Assembly (NCBI GenBank): GCA_017507005.1
Contig: JAFWBT010000026.1
Coordinates: 42,892 to 106,891, forward strand
Length of the DNA: 64,000 bases
Source of the DNA: Clostridia bacterium
GTDB lineage: Bacteria > Bacillota > Clostridia > Christensenellales > Borkfalkiaceae
Direction: 5' to 3'
Below, in pieces: positions 51,642-58,207 of the stretch (within the stretch, counting starts at the first letter, position 1; the number at the start of each line of letters is the position of its first letter). The translations under genes were made by a program, and so were the position numbers. The notes beneath the pieces were generated by a model that was not told the DNA's origin, ran no database searches, and saw only the letters and a program-made list of their open reading frames with translations.

Positions 51642-51742
51642 AATTTGTAAAATTCTTAAAAGACGTATTTATTTCTAAGTTTTGGATTAAGGCGATTTCC
51701 TTGTTGCTTGCGGTCGCTGTGGTGATTTTATTAAACGTTTAA
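51638..51742 (+). CDS. 34-residue single-span protein, likely CdaR/YbbR remnant
   Basis: A small ORF overlaps the cdaA stop (ATGA) and has a strong GGAGG at 51627-51631. It encodes MKFVKFLKDVFISKFWIKAI followed by SLLLAVAVVILLNV. The pattern of a basic start, a short amphipathic stretch, then ISLLLA and one membrane helix matches the N-terminal anchor of CdaR (YbbR), the regulator of CdaA. The YbbR domains are missing: the frame ends cleanly and the following bases show no continuation. It could be a relic or a retained membrane micropeptide acting on CdaA. Confidence 0.65.
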   Translation: MKFVKFLKDVFISKFWIKAISLLLAVAVVILLNV

Positions 51743-51908
51743 AATAGAGCGTTAATAGAGCGTTCAAAAATAGACGCGCAAAAAAAGAATAGCGTTGGCG
51801 CTTATTTTTAACGCCAACAGTATTGCTTGTTATACGGAAGAATAAGAGAGAATAGAGGGGATTTATCAAAATTGTAAAAAGTTTTTTTTGCAGAGAAAGG
51901 AGTTTTGT

Positions 51909-53231
51909 ATGGGTATCAAAGTATGTAAATTCGGCGGTACGTCCATGGCGGATGGGAATATTATTCTCACCGGCGCGAAAATCATACAATCGGATGCGGA
52001 GCGTCGTTACGTCGTCGTTTCCGCGCCCGGGAAACGTTTTAGCGGTGATATCAAGGTCACCGATTTGTTGTACGAATGTTCCGACGCGTACGAATCGGGC
52101 GATGAGGCGGCTTTCCAAAAAGTGTTTGAAAAGATACGTTCTCGTTTTTTGAATATCGAAAAAGAGATAGGCAAAGATTTGCATATCTCGGCGGCGTTGG
52201 ATGTGGTAGAAAAGGAAATTTTGAGCGGCGCAGGGCGCGATTATTGCGCGTCGCGCGGTGAATATTTGGCGGCAAAAATTATGTCGGCGGTGCTGGAAGT
52301 GCCTTTTGTGGACGCAACGGAATTTATCCGTTTTAAAGAGGACGGTACGTTGGACGAAACGACGTTCGAGCTTGGCGCAAAAGTGTTGGGCGCGCACCAA
52401 AGAGCGGTTGTTCCTGGGTTCTACGGGCTTGGCGCGAACGGGAAAGTAAAGACGTTTTCGCGTGGCGGCGGCGATATTTCGGGTTCGATTGTGGCGCGCT
52501 CGGTGATGGCGTCGCTGTATGAAAACTGGACGGACGTCAGCGGTTTTTACGCGTGCGATCCCCGCATTGTCAATTCGCCGAAATGGATATCCGAGCTGAC
52601 CTATCAAGAACTTCGCGAGCTTTCGTATATGGGCGCAAACGTGTTACATAGCGAATCGATTTTCCCCGTGCGTAGCGCAGGGATTCCTATTCGTATCTGC
52701 AATACGTTCCGTCCCGACGACGCAGGCACGTATATCGTAAAAAATTCCACGCGCGATATGCGCGAGGTGGTCGTTACGGGTGTGGCGGGTAAGAAAGGCT
52801 TTACGGCGATTACGTTGGAAAAATCGTTGATGAACTCCGAAATCGGGTTTGTAGAAAAAGTGCTGTCCGTCATTGGTAAGCACGGCATTTCCTTTGAACA
52901 TCTCCCGTCGGGGATTGATACCATGTCTTTGGTTATCGATAATGAATATCTCAAAGACGGCATTTTACAAACGCTACTTGATGAAATGGAAACGTTGGTG
53001 CATCCCGATAAATTATACACGCACGAAAATATTGCGCTAGTGGCAACGGTAGGGCACGGTATGGCGAAGAACGTCGGTACTTCGGCGCGTCTTTTCAAGG
53101 CGCTCTCCGAGGCGGGAATTAACGTCAATATGATCGACCAAGGCTCTAGCGAGCTGAATATTATCGTCGGCGTAGAGAACGAGGATTGCGCGGATTGTAT
53201 CAAGGCGATTTATAACGAGTTCTTTAACTAA
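51909..53231 (+). CDS. lysC: Aspartate kinase
   Basis: Phosphorylates aspartate, opening the lysine/threonine/methionine pathway. The catalytic start is KVCKFGGTSMADGN; FSRGGGDISGSIVARSV and TDVSGFYACDPRIV are kinase motifs. Two ACT domains near the end (about 300-440) carry EKSLMNSEIGFVEKVLSVI and GMAKNVGTSARLFKALSEA, the lysine or threonine feedback sites. The ATG at 51909 is chosen because AAGGAG lies at 51897-51902; an upstream in-frame start at 51888 lacks one. It gives 440 residues. It stands alone, with 166 bases upstream and no lysine riboswitch visible. Confidence 0.95.
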   Translation: MGIKVCKFGGTSMADGNIILTGAKIIQSDAERRYVVVSAPGKRFSGDIKVTDLLYECSDAYESGDEAAFQKVFEKIRSRFLNIEKEIGKDLHISAALDVVEKEILSGAGRDYCASRGEYLAAKIMSAVLEVPFVDATEFIRFKEDGTLDETTFELGAKVLGAHQRAVVPGFYGLGANGKVKTFSRGGGDISGSIVARSVMASLYENWTDVSGFYACDPRIVNSPKWISELTYQELRELSYMGANVLHSESIFPVRSAGIPIRICNTFRPDDAGTYIVKNSTRDMREVVVTGVAGKKGFTAITLEKSLMNSEIGFVEKVLSVIGKHGISFEHLPSGIDTMSLVIDNEYLKDGILQTLLDEMETLVHPDKLYTHENIALVATVGHGMAKNVGTSARLFKALSEAGINVNMIDQGSSELNIIVGVENEDCADCIKAIYNEFFN

Positions 53232-53303
53232 CGAGTTTCTTTAACGAATAAATTTTTAAAGAACAAGAAAATAATGAAATAAAACGTATCAAAAGGTGAA
53301 AAA

Positions 53304-54140
53304 ATGAGAGCATTTACGGTAGATTTGAAAGAAAAGTATGCTTTTTTGCAGGGCGGTAAACTTGATTGTATCCTTACGAGCTATCCCTATGACACCGAAG
53401 AGCCTGAAAATTGGTCGCGTCCGGCGGTTATCGTTGTGCCTGGCGGCGGCTACGGTATGGTGAGTAAGCGTGAGGGCGAGCTTATCGCAACGGCGTTTAT
53501 GGGGCAGGGGTTTCAGGCGTTTGTTTTATGGTATCTCACGGCGAGTGACGGCGTGCGCTATCCCGAACAACTATTAGAGCTTTCTTCCGCTGTGGATTAC
53601 GTTAAAAAGAACGCGAAAGAATTGAAAGTAAATCCCAACGAAATCTTTGTGGTTGGGTTCTCGGCAGGTGGGCATTTGACGGGGAATTTGGCGATTGAAT
53701 ACGACGCCGTGTCTAAAAAAGCAGGCGTTGCGCTCGATTGTAAGCCCGCAGGCGTAGGACTTTGCTATCCCGTTATCACGGGTGTTCACGGGCATTTTTC
53801 ATCCTTTGAAAATTTGTTGAACGGGTATTCGGAAGCAGAAAGGGCAGAGCTTTCCAAGACGTTGTATCTCAACGAAGCGGTGACGGAAAATACGCCGCCT
53901 GCGTTTATTTGGGCGACGATGAACGATGGGGTTGTGCCTGCGGACAACGCTATTCGTTTTGCAAAAGCAATGGCGGATAAAGAACGTCCTTACGAATTGC
54001 ATATTTATCCTCGTGGGCGTCACGGCTTGTCGACGGGGCGTCTTGACGTAAATCCCCCCGAAGAATATGCAAAAAAGGTTGTTCGTTGGGTAGAGGATTG
54101 CGCGGAATTCTTCCGTACGTTTACAACGGATGCGTTCTAA
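53304..54140 (+). CDS. Alpha/beta-hydrolase, acetyl-xylan-esterase-like
   Basis: Cytoplasmic carbohydrate esterase-like hydrolase of the BD-FAE/Axe family. The oxyanion block is VVPGGGYGMVS, the nucleophile elbow is GFSAGGH (Ser near residue 115), the acid lies near MNDGVVPADN, and the histidine is in RGRHGLS. No signal peptide is present. The length is 278 residues. It likely removes acetyl or similar groups from imported oligosaccharides, which is inference. AAAGGTG precedes the ATG, and a bidirectional terminator follows. Confidence 0.88.
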   Translation: MRAFTVDLKEKYAFLQGGKLDCILTSYPYDTEEPENWSRPAVIVVPGGGYGMVSKREGELIATAFMGQGFQAFVLWYLTASDGVRYPEQLLELSSAVDYVKKNAKELKVNPNEIFVVGFSAGGHLTGNLAIEYDAVSKKAGVALDCKPAGVGLCYPVITGVHGHFSSFENLLNGYSEAERAELSKTLYLNEAVTENTPPAFIWATMNDGVVPADNAIRFAKAMADKERPYELHIYPRGRHGLSTGRLDVNPPEEYAKKVVRWVEDCAEFFRTFTTDAF

Positions 54141-54175
54141 ATTTTAACGCAAATACGATATAAAAAGAACAATAT

Positions 54176-54205
54176 AAAAGAGAGGCAAAATAGCCTCTCT
54201 TTTTT
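54176..54205. terminator. Bidirectional terminator between convergent genes
   Basis: AAAAGAGAGGC and GCCTCTCTTTTTT pair across AAAATA. The T-runs on both strands can terminate the esterase (+) and, from the other side, the deacetylase gene (-). Confidence 0.85.
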
Positions 54206-54206
54206 G

Positions 54207-54224
54207 TTCAACGCGTACATGGGT
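54207..54224 (-). repeat. Interspersed short repeat, copy 7 (inverted)
   Basis: The minus strand reads ACCCATGTACGCGTTGAA, preceded by AACACCC as in copy 6. It lies directly next to the bidirectional terminator. Confidence 0.85.
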
Positions 54225-54262
54225 GGGTGTTTTTATTAAAACAGCATTTTAAGGGAGCTTTA

Positions 54263-55201
54263 TTAACGTTTTTTTGCCTGAATATATACGCCGCCGCGTT
54301 TAAAAATGCAGCCGTGCGCGCGTATGAGCTGGGAAACGTTCACCACTTGATAACCGTCCGCTTTTAAATCGGGTAAAAGCCGTTTCAACGCGTCCACGGT
54401 AGCCTCGTACCCGTCGTGCATGAGTACGATTGCGCCAGAATATCGGTGGCTGAACACTCTGTCGTATATTTCGTCCGCGCTCACGCCCGTCCAGTCTAAC
54501 GTGTCGATAGACCAATCGATTATAGGGGTAGCCGCCGCTTTTTTTACAGCCTCGTTTGTTTTGCCGAAGGGCGCGCGTAACAAATGCCGTTCTTTTTTAT
54601 CGACGGAGCGTAACAGTTTGTCCGTTTTATCTATTTCTATTCGTAAAACGTCCGAGGTAAGCGTTGTGAGATCGTAATGAGAATAGGTGTGATTTCCCAG
54701 CTCAAAGCCCAGCGCGCAAGCTGCGTGTAAAAGATGCGGCGTGCTTTCGTCGAATAAGTATCCGTTAAAGAATACGGTGGAGCTAGCTACGCAATCGGGG
54801 TTGTTTTCGTTAAAATCGGCAAAAACGGCAAAGATATTTTCGAGCGTTCGACTAGGCGAATCGTCAAAGGTAAACGCAATCAGCTTTTTTGTGCGGTCGA
54901 TTTTGGATATATCCACCGTGGAAACGTCCCAAACGTCGCTTGTTGTAGGCAAATCGGACGATTCAGACGAAGAATTTTCCGACAAAGACGGATAGGACGA
55001 TAGCTCGTTTTCTATCTTTTCGGGCAGAGATAAGGCGCTGTCGTTTGTGGATTCGACGCCTATGGAAGAAAGATGTTCTTGGGGACGGCGGGCGCTACAA
55101 ACACAAAAGAATAGCGGATAGAAAAGTACGCTTATCCATAAAAAAACACGAGAAAGTTTTGACATGCTAAAAGTATTCGTTAAAAAGACTTTTTTATACA
55201 T
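54263..55201 (-). CDS. Secreted polysaccharide deacetylase (NodB domain)
   Basis: Membrane-anchored or lipid-anchored deacetylase acting on peptidoglycan or another N-acetylated polymer. A hydrophobic N-terminal segment (about residues 17-36) ends in FFCVCS, possibly a lipobox. A Ser/Glu-rich linker (about 45-95) follows. The NodB domain has FTFDDSPS, GNHTYSHYD, RAPFGK and IVLMHDG, containing the metal Asp-His-His set. The length is 312 residues. No convincing ribosome site is visible; a second possible start is at 55165 (MSKLSRV). Confidence 0.88.
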   Translation of the reverse strand: MYKKVFLTNTFSMSKLSRVFLWISVLFYPLFFCVCSARRPQEHLSSIGVESTNDSALSLPEKIENELSSYPSLSENSSSESSDLPTTSDVWDVSTVDISKIDRTKKLIAFTFDDSPSRTLENIFAVFADFNENNPDCVASSTVFFNGYLFDESTPHLLHAACALGFELGNHTYSHYDLTTLTSDVLRIEIDKTDKLLRSVDKKERHLLRAPFGKTNEAVKKAAATPIIDWSIDTLDWTGVSADEIYDRVFSHRYSGAIVLMHDGYEATVDALKRLLPDLKADGYQVVNVSQLIRAHGCIFKRGGVYIQAKKR

Positions 55202-55280
55202 TTTACATCTATAAAGTCCATAAAAAATGCAATAAGTATACTGTAAAATTCCAAGAAATTTATTTTTTTATCAGTTGTAC

Positions 55281-55309
55281 TTGACAAAACATAGAATTCG
55301 TGCTATACT
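55281..55309 (+). promoter_or_regulatory. SigA promoter of the sugar-kinase-like gene
   Basis: TTGACA at 55281-55286 and TATACT at 55304-55309 with a 17-base spacer, 127 bases before the start codon. Confidence 0.8.
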
Positions 55310-55358
55310 GTTATGGTACAGTTTGGAAATAACGAAAGAATAGAAGAAGTTTAGGTAG

Positions 55359-55413
55359 TGCCGAACGATTGACGAAATGCATGCGCGTTGCATATAAATG
55401 TATGGTTTCGGCA
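55359..55413 (+). promoter_or_regulatory. Structured leader RNA before the sugar-kinase-like gene
   Basis: TGCCGAA at 55359-55365 closes with TTCGGCA at 55407-55413; inside, ATGCA/TGCAT-type arms can form a second stem. The 55-base element ends 23 bases before the ATG, near the ribosome site. It matches no riboswitch class that I recognise. Confidence 0.45.
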
Positions 55414-55435
55414 AAAAAGATAAGAGGTTTTTTTA

Positions 55436-56557
55436 ATGAATGAGGAAAAACAGGTCCGTGCCGTTTGTGAAAAATTTGGCTTGAAAGGGGAGTATCGTAA
55501 TTACGAGATCGTCAACAGCGGACACATCAACACTACCTATCGCGTATATTATTTCCGCGACGGAGAGGTGAAAGATTATATTTTACAGCGCGTGAATACC
55601 TACGTTTTCAAAAATCCCGTGGACGTAATGGATAATATTTCAACGGTCACCGAATATATCCGCGCGAAGATTAAACAAAAACAAGCAACGGCAAAACGTA
55701 ACGTTTTGCACTATTCCAAAACTCCCGAGGAACAATATTACACCTTCACGGAGGACGGCGGTTTTTGGCGTTGCTGTCGTTTTATCGACGATTCCGTTTG
55801 TTTTATGACGACGGACAGCTTGGACGTAATCGAAGAATCGGGCAAGGCGTTTGGTGAATTCCAGATGTATCTTTCCGACTTCCCCGTGAAAGAACTGAAT
55901 ATCGTTATTCCGCACTTCCATAACACGATTCGCCGCTACGACGCGTTACGCGAGGCGGTGAAAATGAATGAGGCAGGTCGCTTGGCGGAAGTGGAACAAG
56001 ACGTTGAAAACTATCGCACGGTAGAAGAAATTGCAACGAAACCCTATCGATTGCAGCGCGAGGGCGTATTGCCGCTCCGCGTTACCCATAACGATACGAA
56101 ATTGAGCAACGTGCTCTTTGATGCGGCAACGCACGAGCATTTGTCCGTAATCGATTTGGATACGGTAATGCCCGGGCTTGTGGCGTTCGATTTTGGTGAC
56201 GCGATTCGTATCTGCGCCTCGACGGGCGAAGAGGACGAGAAGGATTTGGATAAAGTCGCTCTCGACATCGAAAAATACGAAGCGTTTGCGCGTGGCTTTG
56301 TGCCTTGCGTCAAAGATCAGCTCAATCAAGCGGAAAAAGACACGCTTGCGCTGGGCGCGGTGGCAATGACGGTGGAGTGCGGTGTGCGCTTCCTCACCGA
56401 TTATCTTAATGGCGATAAGTATTTCAAAATCCATTATCCCGATCAAAACCTCGTTCGCGCGAGATGTCATTTCGTACTGGCACAGGATATGATTCGGCGC
56501 TTGGATGAAATGCAGGCAATCGTCAACAAGTATTGTGAGGGCGAAAAAGAAAACTAA
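55436..56557 (+). CDS. Aminoglycoside phosphotransferase-fold kinase, NahK-like
   Basis: Small-molecule kinase of the APH/choline kinase fold, closest in look to N-acetylhexosamine 1-kinase, which feeds GlcNAc/GalNAc into nucleotide-sugar synthesis. NSGHINTTYRVY is the nucleotide loop, VTHNDTKLSNVLFD the catalytic loop with Asp, and IDLDTVMPGLVAFDFGDAI the metal-binding block. The length of 373 residues matches NahK. AAGAGG precedes the ATG. A strong promoter, a structured leader and a terminator make it a single-gene unit. Confidence 0.85.
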   Translation: MNEEKQVRAVCEKFGLKGEYRNYEIVNSGHINTTYRVYYFRDGEVKDYILQRVNTYVFKNPVDVMDNISTVTEYIRAKIKQKQATAKRNVLHYSKTPEEQYYTFTEDGGFWRCCRFIDDSVCFMTTDSLDVIEESGKAFGEFQMYLSDFPVKELNIVIPHFHNTIRRYDALREAVKMNEAGRLAEVEQDVENYRTVEEIATKPYRLQREGVLPLRVTHNDTKLSNVLFDAATHEHLSVIDLDTVMPGLVAFDFGDAIRICASTGEEDEKDLDKVALDIEKYEAFARGFVPCVKDQLNQAEKDTLALGAVAMTVECGVRFLTDYLNGDKYFKIHYPDQNLVRARCHFVLAQDMIRRLDEMQAIVNKYCEGEKEN

Positions 56558-56565
56558 ACGAAAAC

Positions 56566-56601
56566 AAACCGACGGAAAATCACTTCCGTCGGTTTTAATT
56601 T
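56566..56601. terminator. Terminator after the sugar-kinase-like gene
   Basis: AAACCGACGGAA and TTCCGTCGGTTT (12 bp, perfect) pair across AATCAC, followed by TAATTTTTATT. The minus-strand microprotein gene ends inside its 3' side, so it may serve both directions. Confidence 0.85.
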
Positions 56602-56684
56602 TTATTGATTTTGAATAACGCCATCAGCACAACGCCTAAATTGCCGCCTATCACGACGCCAACCCCCAAACCCAACCAAAACAT
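56595..56684 (-). CDS. 29-residue membrane microprotein (DUF3789-like)
   Basis: A minus-strand ORF of 30 codons with a strong GGGAGG ribosome site six bases before the ATG. It encodes MFWLGLGVGVVIGGNLGVVL followed by MALFKINKN. One glycine-rich membrane helix and a short basic tail match the small DUF3789-type proteins of Clostridia, whose role is unknown. It ends in the terminator shared with the convergent kinase gene. The upstream region holds an operator-like cluster. Confidence 0.75.
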   Translation of the reverse strand: MFWLGLGVGVVIGGNLGVVLMALFKINKN

Positions 56685-56733
56685 TTTTTGCCTCCCATAG
56701 TTTTATTTTTTCGTTAAAAGTATCGCCTTGAAG

Positions 56734-56790
56734 ACGTTTTTTTATACCACGTTTTTATACCTATTATATGCGAACGGTATAAAAAAACGT
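56734..56790. promoter_or_regulatory. Three-copy operator-like cluster in a divergent spacer
   Basis: ACGTTTTTTTATACC at 56734-56748 and its perfect inverse GGTATAAAAAAACGT at 56776-56790 flank a shorter direct copy, ACGTTTTTATACC at 56750-56762. The spacer separates the microprotein gene (-) from the nitrilase-like gene (+). It looks like a regulator-binding cluster. A TATAAT on the minus strand lies within it. Confidence 0.6.
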
Positions 56791-56930
56791 CCGCGGTGTA
56801 ATTCGATGCAGTGCAATTCAACGCGAGATATTCGCCGCTGATTGTCACCTTTTTTAAGGACGGTGTGTATAATAAAAAGAAAGCGGTTGCAATTAGCAGG
56901 GTAGACGAAAAAGAAAAGGGAGGGGCGCGG

Positions 56931-57614
56931 ATGCGGATATGTTTCGTTGGGAGTGGAACGCTTCGAGGCTTTCGTGAGGAGTACGAGAACGCCAACGAGG
57001 AAATAGGACAGGACACTAAAAAAGCCGATTTGTTCATTTTTGGATTCGGAGGTATGGGCGAGGTTAATTACGAAAAAGAATTAAAAGGGGAAACGAACTA
57101 TTTTGAGGACGCCGCGCTCTTGTCCAAGACAGGCAAAACAATCGTCGTTTGCGGCTGTATCACCGATACGCGCGGTCATAAACGGAAATCGGTACTCGTT
57201 GCCGAAAACGGTCGGCTTTCGGGGGTGTCCGATATGCTCAACGTTATCGACGGCGAGCTAGCGAGCGGCGCGGCGCTACGCGTTTACGATACGAACGCAG
57301 GGCGTATGGGGGTGATTGTCGCAGAAGACCTCAATTTCCCCGACGTGGTGAAATCCCTTGCCGTGTGTGGCAGTGATTTTATCGTCTGCCCGTTTGGGCG
57401 TTTGCGCGATAGCTTGCAATCGGTACTGCTTCGCGCCAGTGCCTATTGCTACGGCGTGCCTATCTTTTTTTGTGCCGACGGCTATTGTATGATAGCGGAC
57501 GCGTCGGGCAACGTTGCCTTCGCCTCGCCGCATAGCCCCGTGTACGCAGAGTTTGAAAACGTAAAGGAATACCACCTCATAGAAACGCGTCGTCGCGGTT
57601 TTTATCACACGTAA
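56931..57614 (+). CDS. Nitrilase-fold protein lacking the catalytic Glu and Cys
   Basis: A 227-residue protein of the carbon-nitrogen hydrolase fold: MRICFVGSG start, ADLFIFG strand, the lysine region GHKRKSVLVAENG and RMGVIVAEDLNFPDVVKSLA. In active enzymes the strand reads xxPE and the nucleophile block GxxICxDxxFPE. Here Glu aligns with Phe39 and Cys with Ala131, so only the lysine (K84 or K86) remains. It is shorter than usual (about 260). It is probably a binding or regulatory pseudoenzyme. The ATG at 56931 has AGGGAGGGG upstream; the frame also extends back to 56811. Confidence 0.75.
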   Translation: MRICFVGSGTLRGFREEYENANEEIGQDTKKADLFIFGFGGMGEVNYEKELKGETNYFEDAALLSKTGKTIVVCGCITDTRGHKRKSVLVAENGRLSGVSDMLNVIDGELASGAALRVYDTNAGRMGVIVAEDLNFPDVVKSLAVCGSDFIVCPFGRLRDSLQSVLLRASAYCYGVPIFFCADGYCMIADASGNVAFASPHSPVYAEFENVKEYHLIETRRRGFYHT

Positions 57615-57672
57615 GGGCGTAGAGGCTCGGTATACGCCTACGCCGTATGTAGTCGATTGCTATAAAAAATAC

Positions 57673-57702
57673 CGCCCTGAAATACTCAGGACGTTTTTTT
57701 TT
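57673..57702. terminator. Terminator between the nitrilase-like gene and smpB
   Basis: CGCCCTGA at 57673-57680 pairs with TCAGGACG at 57686-57693 (one mismatch), followed by nine T. The reverse strand also gives a hairpin followed by a T-rich tract, so it may end the smpB transcript too. Confidence 0.75.
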
Positions 57703-57715
57703 ATGCTATTTTTTA

Positions 57716-58168
57716 TTAAAAACCCGCGTTTTTAATCTCGCGATCGACCGAGCGTTTTACGTCGCGCTCTGCAATCGCCTGCTTTTTGTCAAAGGTGTGC
57801 TTACCGCGACAAAGCGCAATCTCCATTTTAATAAGGGAATCTTTAAAATACAGCTTTAACGGCACGAGCGTATAGCCTTGTCGATTGATTTTGCCTGCGA
57901 TTTTGGCGATTTCGCTCTTATGCAGTAGCAGTTTTCTATCCCGACGGGTGTCGCGTGTGCTGAAAGAATCCGATTGCTCGTACAAGGCGATATGCATATT
58001 TTTAACGCTGACGTCGTTGCCGCGTAAAAAACAAAAGCTGTCGTTCATATTCACGTTCCCAAGGCGCAAGGATTTTACTTCGTTGCCTTCCAAAACAATC
58101 CCTGCTTCGTATTTTTCCTCAATGAAATATTCAAAAGAGGCGCTCTTGTTCGTCGCAATAATTTTCAT
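57716..58168 (-). CDS. smpB: SsrA-binding protein SmpB
   Basis: Partner of tmRNA in trans-translation, which rescues stalled ribosomes. KIIATNKSASFEYFIEEKYEAG, EGNEVKSLRLGNVN and the C-terminal basic tail GKHTFDKKQAIAERDVKRSV are diagnostic blocks. The length is 150 residues. It is the last gene of the pgk-to-smpB minus-strand block and lies 39 bases after rnr. The tmRNA gene itself was not found in the window. Confidence 0.96.
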   Translation of the reverse strand: MKIIATNKSASFEYFIEEKYEAGIVLEGNEVKSLRLGNVNMNDSFCFLRGNDVSVKNMHIALYEQSDSFSTRDTRRDRKLLLHKSEIAKIAGKINRQGYTLVPLKLYFKDSLIKMEIALCRGKHTFDKKQAIAERDVKRSVDREIKNAGF

Positions 58169-58207
58169 ATCGATTACTCCTAAAAAACTTCGTTTTATCT
58201 ATTGCTA

